From positions 1 through 64,000 of the forward strand of contig DATCKN010000094.1 in assembly GCA_036562185.1 (NCBI GenBank): 64,000 nt of DNA, given 5' to 3'. This DNA is from Thermoclostridium sp036562185 (GTDB lineage Bacteria > Bacillota > Clostridia > DSM-8532). Below the pieces are notes generated by a model that searched no databases, was not told the origin of the DNA, and saw only the letters and a program-made list of their open reading frames with translations. This document shows, one piece after another, positions 44,503 to 54,010 of this stretch. How positions within the stretch are numbered: position 1 is the stretch's first letter; the number at the start of each line of letters is the position of its first letter. The position numbers and the translations under genes are program-made.

Positions 44503-44628
44503 ATGGGCGATTACTATGATAAAGGTTTTTTTGGCGGCTGGGAATGGATCATTATTATTATTCTGTTGATTATAATTTTCTGCCCCGATATCTTCAGTCC
44601 TAAGGGCAGATATTATGACAAATGTTAG
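44503..44628 (+). CDS. 41-residue single-pass membrane protein (YjcZ-like)
   Basis: ATG 44503 has GAGGTGAT upstream. The product is MGDYYDKGFFGGWEWIIIII then LLIIIFCPDIFSPKGRYYDK and a final Cys: a glycine/aromatic start and one membrane helix. This is similar in size and shape to the YjcZ family of sporulation proteins in Bacilli and Clostridia, although motif identity is weak. It stands 48 bp after glgA and ends before a terminator. Confidence 0.6.
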   Translation: MGDYYDKGFFGGWEWIIIIILLIIIFCPDIFSPKGRYYDKC

Positions 44629-44650
44629 TTCTGTCCGGCAGAAGTTAAAT

Positions 44651-44680
44651 GCCCCGCCAGGATAAGCGGGGCTGCTTTTA
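44651..44680 (+). terminator. Rho-independent terminator
   Basis: GCCCCGC at 44651-44657 and GCGGGGC at 44666-44672 form a GC-rich stem followed by TGCTTTTA. It follows the small membrane protein and lies between it and the leftward glyoxalase gene. Confidence 0.7.
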
Positions 44681-44725
44681 TTCTGATTAATCCTTGTCAT
44701 ATAAAACCAAAGCATTTGTGGCAGT

Positions 44726-45103
44726 TTACTTTCTGTCTTTCTTAGGTATAATCTCTATCCAATAGCCATCGGGATCATTGATGAAATATATTCCCATGGC
44801 TTTATTTTCATAACAGATTACCCCGTTCTTTTTATGGAGTTCGTAAGCTGCCTCCATATCATCAACTTCAAAGGCAAGGTGAAACTCATTGTCACCCAGG
44901 TTGTAAGGTTCTTTGCGGTCTCTGAGATAGGTTAGCTCAAGTCGATGATTTGTGACACCGTCACCTAAAAAAACAAGGATAAATTCACCATGAGCCGGTT
45001 CAATTCTTCGTGTTTCCTTAAGCCCAAGATTTTCTTCATAAAATTTGAGGCTTTTATCCAGATCGAGGACATTGATATTGTTATGATTGAATGTAAACTG
45101 CAT
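44726..45103 (-). CDS. Glyoxalase I-type (VOC) enzyme
   Basis: A 125-residue vicinal-oxygen-chelate protein with GGGAGG upstream of ATG 45103. FNHNNINVLDLDKSLKFYEE then LGLKETRRIE, the HRLELTYLRDRKEPYNLGDN segment, EFHLAFEVDDMEAAYELHKK and YFINDPDGYWIEIIPK follow lactoylglutathione-lyase homologues: metal ligands His/Glu at the conserved positions. It may detoxify methylglyoxal or act on another thiol adduct. Stand-alone gene. Confidence 0.85.
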   Translation of the reverse strand: MQFTFNHNNINVLDLDKSLKFYEENLGLKETRRIEPAHGEFILVFLGDGVTNHRLELTYLRDRKEPYNLGDNEFHLAFEVDDMEAAYELHKKNGVICYENKAMGIYFINDPDGYWIEIIPKKDRK

Positions 45104-45381
45104 AAATAAAACCTCCCGGAATAAATTTTATATATATTTTACCATTAAACAGCGGGAAAAAGTATAAGTTCTCTGAAAATTGATCTCCATTTTATAATGT
45201 AAGGTGCTGTTTTCCTGCTGAATATTTGTTCATGCTTTAATTTTAAGCAGACATGTTTCAAAAAAATACTGTATTATATTATACATACAGGTAATACAAT
45301 ATTTAGCTTTATGTTAAATTATGTTAGTATGGAATGTACAATATAAAATAAATATTATAATAAACCCCGGAGGTCATTTCT

Positions 45382-46353
45382 ATGTTTGATGTTTTTAAAA
45401 AGTACCCACCCATTGTAGTTGAGGCCAAAAAGGCAAAATTTAAACCCGCTTATCCGCTTCAGCTTCTCATTTTTATCGGAGTACTTGTTGTGATTTCAAT
45501 CATACAGTTAATTCCGCTGTTTATTTATGGAATTTTTGCCGGCGTCAGGGCAGTTATGAATAATGACATTCCAGCAAGCAATCCGGCTGAAATAATGGAT
45601 TTTATGAATAGGGATTTGGTTTTGCCCATGCTTTTCAGCACTTGCATTATTACAATTATCGCAATATTATACTGCAGGTTTATAGAAAAACGCAGTTTGT
45701 ATTCAATGGGATTTACAAAGGAAAAGGCATTTGCCGATTATGGAATTGGGCTTGTAACGGGCTTTGTGATGCTAAGCGCCAGCGTCTTAATTTCATGGGC
45801 AACCGGAACTCTGAATTATAACGGTTTTACTCTTGGCGACGGAATAGCAATGTTTTTCGTTTTTCTAATAGGGTTCATTATTCAGGGAATGAGTGAAGAG
45901 GTACTGCTAAGAGGCTACCTGATGATATCAATTGCAGGCAGAAACTCCATTGCCCTGGCTGTGCTGACAAATTCGGTTATTTTCTCACTGATGCATCTCC
46001 AGAACAGCGGTATATCGGCCATTGGCATTCTGAACCTGATACTGTTCGGGATATTTGCATCACTGTATGTGCTGAAAACCAACAGCATCTGGGGCGCTTG
46101 CGCGGTACATACCATGTGGAATTTCGCGCAGGGAAACATTTTTGGTATAAAAGTGAGTGGTTTGGACACAACAGTATCAATGTTTTCATTTATTCCTTCA
46201 GGTAACGGCAAACTGTTAAACGGAGGAGAGTTTGGCCTTGAGGGCGGGCTTGCCGTTACAATTGTACTGTGTATATCAATTGTTGCAATAGTCCTGGTAA
46301 AGGCTCGGACAGAAAATTCAGAGCCTGAGCCGGCCGTTGGGCAGAACCTTTAA
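45382..46353 (+). CDS. CPBP-family intramembrane glutamic protease
   Basis: A 323-residue membrane protein with GGAGG before ATG 45382. About eight hydrophobic segments are seen. GMSEEVLLRGYLM carries the E-E-x3-R motif, IFSLMHLQNSG the F-x3-H motif and WGACAVHTMWNFAQG the H-x3-N/B motif of CPBP (Abi/CAAX) proteases. Family members process membrane proteins, prenylated proteins or bacteriocins. Unlike the frameshifted homologue at 10886, all catalytic motifs are intact. Substrate unknown. Confidence 0.9.
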   Translation: MFDVFKKYPPIVVEAKKAKFKPAYPLQLLIFIGVLVVISIIQLIPLFIYGIFAGVRAVMNNDIPASNPAEIMDFMNRDLVLPMLFSTCIITIIAILYCRFIEKRSLYSMGFTKEKAFADYGIGLVTGFVMLSASVLISWATGTLNYNGFTLGDGIAMFFVFLIGFIIQGMSEEVLLRGYLMISIAGRNSIALAVLTNSVIFSLMHLQNSGISAIGILNLILFGIFASLYVLKTNSIWGACAVHTMWNFAQGNIFGIKVSGLDTTVSMFSFIPSGNGKLLNGGEFGLEGGLAVTIVLCISIVAIVLVKARTENSEPEPAVGQNL

Positions 46354-46525
46354 ATGTATTTGAAAATCGCTCCGGTTCTGTTCCTTGAGGATGATTTTTA
46401 ATTCTGCTATAATCCTTTTATCAAAAATCCCTATGCCGCTGTAATAGGGGCAAAACAACCATGCCCCACAAGTTTTTTACCGTGGCCGGCATTTGCAATA
46501 TGCTTTTAATAAGCGGAGGTAAATT

Positions 46526-47386
46526 ATGCTTAATCTTAAAGAAATACTGACTGACAGTTATTGCATGGCAATTCGCAACCACTTCGGGAATGATTCCGAA
46601 AATGAGATGAGAAAACTTTCTGTTGAAAAACAGGAACTGGAGATGTACAGACAATTGGATCAATATCAGGATGAAAAAGACAGAGTAATGCGGGAATGGG
46701 CAGACACTCCTGTTGAGGAGCTTGACGGGGCAACTCCGTCAGATTTGATAAATAATATGGGAGAGTTTGAAGATGTTTTTGATCTGTTTCTGTACATGGC
46801 GGAAAATGCTGATGATGAGGTTCCCCAGGTTTTAATCGAAAGACTTAAAAGCTTTAAAGGTGAAGCCATATCCGCTCTCGCAGATATTGCCAGTTCCCGT
46901 ATGGAAAGCCAAAACACCGACGTTGTTTTTATCGCAGCCGTATCAGCTTTAGGTAACTTTAAGGATACAGACGCCGTTCAGTCATTGATTGATATGGCTT
47001 ATAAAGCTGGCAACAGCCCGGAACTGGATCATATCGAAGAAGCATTAAAGAATGCAGGTGCCTGCACAATTGAGCCAATACTTGAAGCCCTTGAGGGCAG
47101 GAAAATAGGCAACGTGGAAAAAATGCTGCTGTATGTACTGGCATCTGTTGGCGCAAACCACAAGGATGACAGAATATATCAGAAGCTTAGGCTGGCTTTC
47201 AGGACACTGGAAGACAAAATGCCTGCTGTCATCTGCTTTAATGTATATGGTGACGGACGGGCAATTCCGATGCTGAGGGGATATCTCGAAAGAAACAGCA
47301 AAATGGAAAAAGCCTTATTTTATGAAATTGTGGGTACTATCAGGAACCTTGGAGGAATAACCGAAGAATTTCTAAGATTATATTGA
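46526..47386 (+). CDS. HEAT-repeat protein
   Basis: A 286-residue helical protein with GCGGAGG before ATG 46526. Residues about 85-280 contain repeats like FKGEAISALADIASSRMESQ, VVFIAAVSALGNFKDTDAVQ and GACTIEPILEALEGRKIGNV, which fit HEAT-type scaffolds. The first 60 residues are charged and helical. No enzymatic motif. It is followed by helD 100 bp downstream on the same strand; a shared role is unknown. Confidence 0.75.
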   Translation: MLNLKEILTDSYCMAIRNHFGNDSENEMRKLSVEKQELEMYRQLDQYQDEKDRVMREWADTPVEELDGATPSDLINNMGEFEDVFDLFLYMAENADDEVPQVLIERLKSFKGEAISALADIASSRMESQNTDVVFIAAVSALGNFKDTDAVQSLIDMAYKAGNSPELDHIEEALKNAGACTIEPILEALEGRKIGNVEKMLLYVLASVGANHKDDRIYQKLRLAFRTLEDKMPAVICFNVYGDGRAIPMLRGYLERNSKMEKALFYEIVGTIRNLGGITEEFLRLY

Positions 47387-47486
47387 TATTTGGCTGCCCG
47401 AGCTATATATTTCATATTAAACCGATTTATCCGTAAAATCAGCAAAAACAGGCAACACTTAAAAATTATATTAGCGGAGGGGAAGT

Positions 47487-49730
47487 ATGCAGGACAGGGA
47501 CAGGGTATATGAAGAAAAAAGACTTGGCAGAACCCTTGAAGAAATAGATCGCCAATTGCAGCAAATGTATGCGATAGAAAAAGCTTTTGTAAATAATATG
47601 CGTACAACGTATAAAAATATGTGGGAAGATGTGGAAGGCGCGCCGAATGATTTGCAGGACATGGATCAGCTTGTTCTGGCAAAGCTTTATCTCGATGAAA
47701 TGAGAAACCTTGAAACAACGTACAAAAGCGCTGAAGAAAGAATAGTGCGGCTCCGCAAGATGCAAAACAGTCCTTATTTTGCGAGAATAGACTTTATAGA
47801 GGACAATCAGAGCGATATTGAACAGATATACATTGGTATTTCTATGGTTCAGAATGAAGAAACCCTTGAAATATTCGTATATGATTGGAGAGCTCCGATA
47901 TCAAGCATGTTCTATGACTACGACAAAGGCAGGGCTGGGTTTGATACGCCTTCGGGGCGAATTGAAGGAGAACTGGTTCTGAAAAGGCAGTTCAGGATAG
48001 AAAAAGGCAAGATAAAATTCATGTTTGATTCAGAGATAAAAATTGATGATGACATACTGCAGGAAGTATTGAGCCAGAGCAAAGATGAGAAAATGAAAAC
48101 AATTGTTACCAGCATACAGCGGGAACAAAACAAGGCTATAAGGGATGAGGGGCATAAATTGCTGATAGTGGAAGGCCCTGCAGGAAGCGGAAAGACCTCC
48201 ATAGCCCTGCACCGTGTAGCGTATCTTCTGTACCGTTACAGGAACAGTATTTCCAACGACAGTGTGGTCATATTGTCGCCCAATGAAATGTTTAATGATT
48301 ATATTTCGGAAGTCCTGCCCGAACTGGGTGAGGAAAATGTGAGACAGACAACTTTCATGGAGTTTGCAAAAAGTTTTCTGAAATCAAATTTAATGATAAC
48401 CGATTTAAATGAGCAGATGGAGTATATTCTGAGCCATAAAGGCAGCGAAGAATATAATGTAAGGGCAAAATCCATCAGGTACAAATCATCGATGGATTTT
48501 TTGAGAAAGCTTGAGGAGTATACGAGGTATCTGTACAATAACCCATGGAAGTTTGAGGACATTGAATCAAACAATAAGATGATTATATCAGCCAAAGAAC
48601 AGGAAGAGCTTTTCCGCAGTGATTATGCCTACCTTCCGCTGATACCAAGGCTGAAGAAAGTAAAAAGCCGTGTCCTGTACCTTATAAAGCAGCAGGAATA
48701 TAAGGAGATCAGCGAGCTGTATGAAAAATTAATGAAAGACCCGGCAATGTCAGATATGAAACCTCATGAAAAGAGAAAAATTGCCGTAAGAACGGTTTTA
48801 AAACAGTTTAAGCCACTGCGCGATAAGGTAAGGCATATTGGAATGATCTCTGTAACGGATGTTTACACGAAAATGTTTGATGGTTCATATATATTGGATG
48901 AAGAGCTTTCGGATGTGGCAATGTTTACTTTGGAGCAGCTTAGCCAGGGCATACTGCTTTATGAGGACCTTGCGCCGGTATTGTATTTAAAGGGAAAATT
49001 ACATGGGGTACCCCGCAAGGAGCATATCCGGCATGTTGTTGTGGACGAAGCGCAGGACTATACACCACTTCAGATGGAAATAATCCGTGAATTGTTTCCT
49101 TCAAGTAATTTTACTGTAGTCGGCGATTTGAACCAAAGTCTTAACCCTTATGCCAATATCGGAAATACCGGGGATTTGGCAGATATTTTCCGGACTCAGA
49201 GTGTATCACATATAAAGTTAAGTAAAAGTTACCGCTCTACACGTGAAATTACTGAATTTGTAAATTATATTGCGGGGATTGAAGCTGAAGCCGGGGTAAT
49301 AAACAGAAGCGGGCAGTTGCCGTCGGTTCAGGTGGTAAAGTCTGTGGACGAGTGTATAGAGGGGATGAAAAAGGATATAAAAAAGGAGATCTACAATGGT
49401 TACAGGTCTGTTGCGGTAATTGCCAGGACCAGGCAAGAGGCCGAAATGGTATACAGAAGTTTGTCTGGATCCATTGCCTGTAATCTTGTTGTTCAATCTG
49501 AAACGGCTTTTCCGCGGGGGGTAACTGTAATGCCGTCATACCTGTCAAAAGGGCTGGAGTTTGATGTGGTCTTTGTATTAAACCTTGATAATCCATATAC
49601 AGGGGAAGAAGAAAGGAATATGTTTTACACAATATGCAGCAGGGCATTGCACAGGCTTTATATATATACATTAAACAAGCTTCCGGAGTACATGGATGAT
49701 ATACCCGGAGAATCTTTTATGCTGGGCTGA
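47487..49730 (+). CDS. helD: HelD-type RNA polymerase-recycling motor ATPase
   Basis: A 747-residue UvrD-superfamily protein with GCGGAGGGGAAG before ATG 47487. The N-terminal coiled-coil arm (about 1-80), which enters the RNA polymerase secondary channel in characterised HelD, is followed by VEGPAGSGKTSIALHRVAYL (Walker A at about 230) and VVVDEAQDYTPLQ (Walker B at about 517), then FTVVGDLNQSL, SKSYRSTREITEF and LSKGLEFDVVFVLN helicase motifs. HelD releases stalled RNA polymerase from DNA using ATP. Length is that of the Bacillus-type proteins. Confidence 0.92.
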   Translation: MQDRDRVYEEKRLGRTLEEIDRQLQQMYAIEKAFVNNMRTTYKNMWEDVEGAPNDLQDMDQLVLAKLYLDEMRNLETTYKSAEERIVRLRKMQNSPYFARIDFIEDNQSDIEQIYIGISMVQNEETLEIFVYDWRAPISSMFYDYDKGRAGFDTPSGRIEGELVLKRQFRIEKGKIKFMFDSEIKIDDDILQEVLSQSKDEKMKTIVTSIQREQNKAIRDEGHKLLIVEGPAGSGKTSIALHRVAYLLYRYRNSISNDSVVILSPNEMFNDYISEVLPELGEENVRQTTFMEFAKSFLKSNLMITDLNEQMEYILSHKGSEEYNVRAKSIRYKSSMDFLRKLEEYTRYLYNNPWKFEDIESNNKMIISAKEQEELFRSDYAYLPLIPRLKKVKSRVLYLIKQQEYKEISELYEKLMKDPAMSDMKPHEKRKIAVRTVLKQFKPLRDKVRHIGMISVTDVYTKMFDGSYILDEELSDVAMFTLEQLSQGILLYEDLAPVLYLKGKLHGVPRKEHIRHVVVDEAQDYTPLQMEIIRELFPSSNFTVVGDLNQSLNPYANIGNTGDLADIFRTQSVSHIKLSKSYRSTREITEFVNYIAGIEAEAGVINRSGQLPSVQVVKSVDECIEGMKKDIKKEIYNGYRSVAVIARTRQEAEMVYRSLSGSIACNLVVQSETAFPRGVTVMPSYLSKGLEFDVVFVLNLDNPYTGEEERNMFYTICSRALHRLYIYTLNKLPEYMDDIPGESFMLG

Positions 49731-49850
49731 CTGCCCGGACAGGTAACGTGTTTAAGACAATAAAATATCCCTTGAAAGCATTTCCTATTAAGGGTATCAT
49801 AAAGACATAAATGTGATAAAAGAACCATGAACAGGAGGTTATAAAATTAA

Positions 49851-50207
49851 ATGGAGATTAGCGAAATGTTTGATGAAATAGTTACCGCACTGGAAGATAA
49901 AAAAGCCAGGGAGCTTAGGGTAATTGACATTCAGGAATTGACAACGGTTGCAACATATTTTATTATATGCAGCGGTACATCCACAACTCATATAAAAACC
50001 CTTGCAGATGAAGTGGAATTCAGGCTGAGAGAGAAAGGGGTAACTCCTCTGCGGCTTGAAGGGTACAATAGCGCCAGATGGATTCTGATAGATTACGGCG
50101 ATATTGTTGTTCATATTTTCCATGAAGAAGATCGCGAATTTTATAACCTCGAACGACTGTGGCGGGATGGCAGATCCATTTCTGTTGAAAATTCAGAGCA
50201 GAATTAG
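49851..50207 (+). CDS. rsfS: Ribosome silencing factor RsfS
   Basis: A 118-residue protein with AGGAGG before ATG 49851. LEDKKARELRVIDIQELTTV, ATYFIICSGTSTTHIKTLAD and WILIDYGDIVVHIFHEEDRE followed by FYNLERLW are the conserved blocks of RsfS/Iojap. It binds uL14 of the 50S subunit and blocks subunit joining under nutrient limitation. It precedes leuS by 59 bp on the same strand, a common neighbourhood in Clostridia. Confidence 0.95.
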   Translation: MEISEMFDEIVTALEDKKARELRVIDIQELTTVATYFIICSGTSTTHIKTLADEVEFRLREKGVTPLRLEGYNSARWILIDYGDIVVHIFHEEDREFYNLERLWRDGRSISVENSEQN

Positions 50208-50266
50208 TTTATGCGCTTTTTATGATTTACGATGAAGCGCTGTATATAAATTAGGAGGCGGAACGA

Positions 50267-52711
50267 ATGGCGTATTCAACGAATGTAGACAAAAAATGGC
50301 AGAAGAAGTGGGAAGAGACCCAACTTTATAAATTTGACAGGAATAAGTTGGATAAAAAGCTGTACTGTCTTGAAATGTTTTCATATCCTTCAGGAGCAAA
50401 ATTACATGTAGGACACTGGTATAATTTTGGATTGACAGATTCATGGGCCAGAATGAAGAGACTTCAGGGGTATAATGTTTTCCATCCTATGGGATTTGAT
50501 GCTTTTGGTTTGCCTGCAGAAAACTACGCAATTAAAACAGGGATACATCCAAAGGATTCTACTTATGAAAATATAAGAACAATGGAAAAGCAGCTCAAGG
50601 AAATGGGAGCAACCTATGATTGGGATTACGAGGTAATAACATGTGCTCCTGAGTACTACAAATGGACGCAATGGATATTCCTAAAGCTTTATGAACATGG
50701 CCTTGCATATAGAAAAAAAGCTCCGGTAAACTGGTGCCCGAGCTGTAAAACCGTTCTGGCAAATGAGCAGGTAGTGGACGGAGCATGTGAGAGATGCCAT
50801 ACTGAGGTTACGAAAAAGGATTTAACCCAATGGTTCTTTAAAATCACTGCCTATGCCCAGGAGCTTCTTGATTGCATTCCGGCCCTTGACTGGCCTGAAA
50901 AGACCAAGAAGATCCAGACAAACTGGATTGGCCGTTCAGAAGGTGCTGAAATAGAGTTTAAAGTATATGGAAGCGACAGGACATTTAAAGTATTTACAAC
51001 AAGAGCAGATACCCTCTACGGAGTAACCTATGTTGTTCTTGCGCCTGAAAGTGAACTTACCGACGAGGTTACAACCGACGAGTACAGGGAACAGGTAGAA
51101 GCATATAAGGAGTTTGCAAAGAAGCAGACCGAAATTGAAAGAATGTCCACAGTTAAGGAAAAGACCGGCGTTTTCACCGGAAGCTATGCAATTAACCCGG
51201 TAAACGGAGAAAAGGTTCCGATCTGGATTTCGGATTATGTTTTGGCCGGATATGGTACAGGCTGTGTTATGGCAGTACCGGCGCATGATGAAAGAGATTT
51301 TGAATTTGCAAGCAAATTTAACCTTCCAATAAAAAGGGTTATCAGAAGTAAGGATGGCTCGCCGGACGAACTCCCGTTTGTAGAGGACGGAGTACTGGTG
51401 GACAGCCAGGAATTTTCGGGAATGAGTTCCGGGCAGGCAAGGGTTGAAATAGTTAAAAAACTTGCAAAAGAGAATAAAGGTGAAATGAAGATAAATTACC
51501 GGTTAAGAGACTGGCTTGTTTCACGGCAGCGTTACTGGGGTGCGCCAATTCCTGTTATTCATTGCGACAGTTGCGGTATTGTGCCTGTACCCGAAGAGGA
51601 TTTGCCTGTTGAACTGCCCTACAATGTGGAATTTACCCCTGATGGGGAGTCACCGCTGGCAAAATGTGAATCATTCATCAATACTACATGCCCCAAATGC
51701 GGAAAACCTGCCAAAAGAGATCCCGACACACTGGATACCTTCGTTTGTTCATCATGGTATTATTTAAGGTATCCCGATAACCGTAATGACAAGGAAGCAT
51801 TCAATAAAGAATGGATAAACAAAATTCTTCCCGTTGACAAATATGTGGGCGGGGCAGAACATGCAGCGATGCACCTGCTTTATGCGCGCTTTTTCACAAA
51901 GGCATTAAGGGATATGGGATATCTTGATTTTGACGAACCGTTCAAATCCCTTGTGCACCAGGGAACAATCCTGGGCCCTGATGGTGCCAGAATGAGCAAA
52001 TCCAGGGGCAATACCATTTCGCCCGATGAATATATAGCAGAATATGGCTCCGATGTATTTAGGCTTTATCTGGCTTTTGGTTTTGCTTATACAGAGGGTG
52101 GCCCATGGAGCGATGAAGGCATTAAAGCCATTGCAAGATATGTCAGCCGTGTGGAAAGGCTTGTAGAAAAGTTTGTTGAAGAAAAGGGTGCCGAAACGAC
52201 GGACAGGATCGGCGCTGATGAGAAAGAGTTAATATATGTGCAGAACACTGCAATAAAAGGTGTTACCGAGGATGCGGATAAATTCCAGTTCAATACTTCA
52301 ATTGCCCGCTTGATGGAGCTTACAAATGCCCTTTATAAGTATGACGCCCTTGAAGTGAAGAACAGGGGCTTGATGGAAGAAGTCATCCGGGATTTATTGA
52401 TTCTTATGTCACCCTTTGCTCCGCATTTCTGTGAAGAAATGTGGGAAAAGATGGGTTATCCGTATTCAATATTCAACCAGAAATGGCCCACATATGATCC
52501 TGCTGCATTGGTGAAGGATACTGTTGAAATGGCCGTGCAGATTAACGGCCAGGTTAAGTACAAGATACTGGTTCCACAGGATGCAGACAACAAGGCAGTT
52601 GAAGAAGCTGCATTAAAGGATGAAAAGGCTGCTGTTTACCTGAAAGATAAGGAAATCTTGAAGGTAATCGTGGTACCAAAACGTTTGGTTAACATAGTGA
52701 TCAAAAAATAA
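50267..52711 (+). CDS. leuS: Leucyl-tRNA synthetase
   Basis: An 814-residue class I synthetase with GGAGGCGG before ATG 50267. LHVGHW gives the HIGH motif at residues 47-50 and RMSKS the KMSKS motif at about 575-579. The zinc-type segments CPSCKTVLANEQVVDGACER and CPKCGKPAKRDPDTLDTFVC, the editing domain (about 220-420) with YGTGCVMAVPAHDERD, and the C-terminal domain ending VVPKRLVNIVIKK are present. The 59-bp gap after rsfS leaves no space for a T-box. Confidence 0.97.
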   Translation: MAYSTNVDKKWQKKWEETQLYKFDRNKLDKKLYCLEMFSYPSGAKLHVGHWYNFGLTDSWARMKRLQGYNVFHPMGFDAFGLPAENYAIKTGIHPKDSTYENIRTMEKQLKEMGATYDWDYEVITCAPEYYKWTQWIFLKLYEHGLAYRKKAPVNWCPSCKTVLANEQVVDGACERCHTEVTKKDLTQWFFKITAYAQELLDCIPALDWPEKTKKIQTNWIGRSEGAEIEFKVYGSDRTFKVFTTRADTLYGVTYVVLAPESELTDEVTTDEYREQVEAYKEFAKKQTEIERMSTVKEKTGVFTGSYAINPVNGEKVPIWISDYVLAGYGTGCVMAVPAHDERDFEFASKFNLPIKRVIRSKDGSPDELPFVEDGVLVDSQEFSGMSSGQARVEIVKKLAKENKGEMKINYRLRDWLVSRQRYWGAPIPVIHCDSCGIVPVPEEDLPVELPYNVEFTPDGESPLAKCESFINTTCPKCGKPAKRDPDTLDTFVCSSWYYLRYPDNRNDKEAFNKEWINKILPVDKYVGGAEHAAMHLLYARFFTKALRDMGYLDFDEPFKSLVHQGTILGPDGARMSKSRGNTISPDEYIAEYGSDVFRLYLAFGFAYTEGGPWSDEGIKAIARYVSRVERLVEKFVEEKGAETTDRIGADEKELIYVQNTAIKGVTEDADKFQFNTSIARLMELTNALYKYDALEVKNRGLMEEVIRDLLILMSPFAPHFCEEMWEKMGYPYSIFNQKWPTYDPAALVKDTVEMAVQINGQVKYKILVPQDADNKAVEEAALKDEKAAVYLKDKEILKVIVVPKRLVNIVIKK

Positions 52712-52735
52712 AGGCACAGCTATTTGCCTTATGTA

Positions 52736-52765
52736 AGGGCAGACTTTCCGGTCTGCCCTGTTTGC
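52736..52765 (+). terminator. Hairpin terminator after leuS
   Basis: AGGGCAGAC at 52736-52744 and GTCTGCCCT at 52751-52759 form a 9-bp stem with a 6-nt loop, followed by GTTTGC. The T tract is short. Confidence 0.6.
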
Positions 52766-52837
52766 TGCGCAGTATATTCTGCCACTGTCGGATGAAACCA
52801 TGCGCCGGTGGCTTGTATATTAAAGGGGGATCATTGG

Positions 52838-53932
52838 ATGAAGTATGAGTTGGATTATAAAAAATTCTGGGAAGAAAATGAAAAATGTTTTGAACCTTTC
52901 TCAACCAACAAACCTCGCGTACCTGTGAAGCTACCCTTTGATGATCACTTCTTATTTGAAGAAATGAAAGTTGAATCAACAATACGCTATTATAAGGACA
53001 GGGAATACAGGCTTAAGTTGCACAAACTGTGCAATGACAGGATGGAGCAAGCCATTGGAATACGGCATTTCCACGAAAAAGAAGATATGAAGGCTTCGCC
53101 TAACAGGTTTGAAGTTATAATGGGTGCCCGCTGGGAATACAGTGAAGGCGGTACTCCGTGGCTTGAGTCCAGTGTTAAGGACATTGACGATGTCAAGGAA
53201 TTAATTAAAAGAGCGGAAAAGCTGGACATGGAAAAAGAAGCCTTCCCCGAAGAGTGGTATGCCGAAAAAGAGCAACTGGAGAAAACCAAAGGTATTAAGC
53301 CTGATTATGGCAGCAGGGGGCACAGAGGCCCTGCAACTATGGCGACCAGTATACTTGGCACAGAAAATACATGTATTTTTATAATGGAAGAACCTGAAGT
53401 AATGAAGGAGTTTTTCGAGGTTTTAACAGAAAAGATGGTTGAATATCATAAGGCATTGCTTAAAATATCAAACTCAGAGTTAAAACCCGGCTATTGGATC
53501 ACAGACGATAACTGTTATTTGTTCCCTCCAAAGCAGTATGAGCAATTCTGTGCTCCATTCATTGAAAGGATCTTCAGGGAGTTCGCACCAGGCCCGGAAG
53601 ACAGCAGATACCAGCATTCGGACAGTGCCATGGGGCATTTGATGCCTATACTGAATGATCTGGGTGTTAATAATGTTAATTTCGGTCCAACCATTCATCC
53701 TGCAGAAATAAGAAAGGCCATGCCTAAAGCTGTGATTCACGGTCAAATGCCGCCTTTCACATTGAGGAACGGGAGTGCCGAAGAAATAATTGAAACAGTT
53801 AAAAGGGATATTGATGCGGTAGGAGCAGACGGAGGCCTTGTTGCAACCACCGCAGGAAGTATTGCTGCCGGCACACCGTTTGACAATATTAAGGTATTTC
53901 TTTGGGCAGTAAATGAATACGGCAGGTATTAA
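52838..53932 (+). CDS. Uroporphyrinogen decarboxylase (URO-D) family protein
   Basis: A 364-residue TIM-barrel protein. ATG 52838 has AAAGGGGG 8 nt upstream, preferred over the ATG at 52808. It is not the classical HemE: the N-terminal R-Q-A-G-R motif is absent, and the family match rests on WITDDNCYLFPPKQYEQFCA, QHSDSAMGHLMPILNDLGVN and VNFGPTIHPAEIRKAM. URO-D-like proteins in anaerobes often act as methyltransferases for corrinoid proteins or on aromatic methyl ethers, so that is possible here. It is monocistronic with a terminator downstream. Confidence 0.8.
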   Translation: MKYELDYKKFWEENEKCFEPFSTNKPRVPVKLPFDDHFLFEEMKVESTIRYYKDREYRLKLHKLCNDRMEQAIGIRHFHEKEDMKASPNRFEVIMGARWEYSEGGTPWLESSVKDIDDVKELIKRAEKLDMEKEAFPEEWYAEKEQLEKTKGIKPDYGSRGHRGPATMATSILGTENTCIFIMEEPEVMKEFFEVLTEKMVEYHKALLKISNSELKPGYWITDDNCYLFPPKQYEQFCAPFIERIFREFAPGPEDSRYQHSDSAMGHLMPILNDLGVNNVNFGPTIHPAEIRKAMPKAVIHGQMPPFTLRNGSAEEIIETVKRDIDAVGADGGLVATTAGSIAAGTPFDNIKVFLWAVNEYGRY

Positions 53933-53960
53933 AAACTACAATAAAGGTTGATTTTTCAAG

Positions 53961-53990
53961 CGGCCCCGCAAATTGCGGGGCCGTTTCAGC
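53961..53990 (+). terminator. Rho-independent terminator after the URO-D family gene
   Basis: CGGCCCCGC at 53961-53969 and GCGGGGCCG at 53975-53983 form a 9-bp GC stem with a 5-nt loop, followed by TTTCAG. Confidence 0.7.
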
Positions 53991-54010
53991 ATCAGCAGGA
54001 AATCTGGGTA

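Noticed and set aside
50208..50266. Possible T-box leader for leuS
   Set aside because: The gap after rsfS is only 59 bp, too short for a T-box, and no specifier loop or terminator hairpin is seen.
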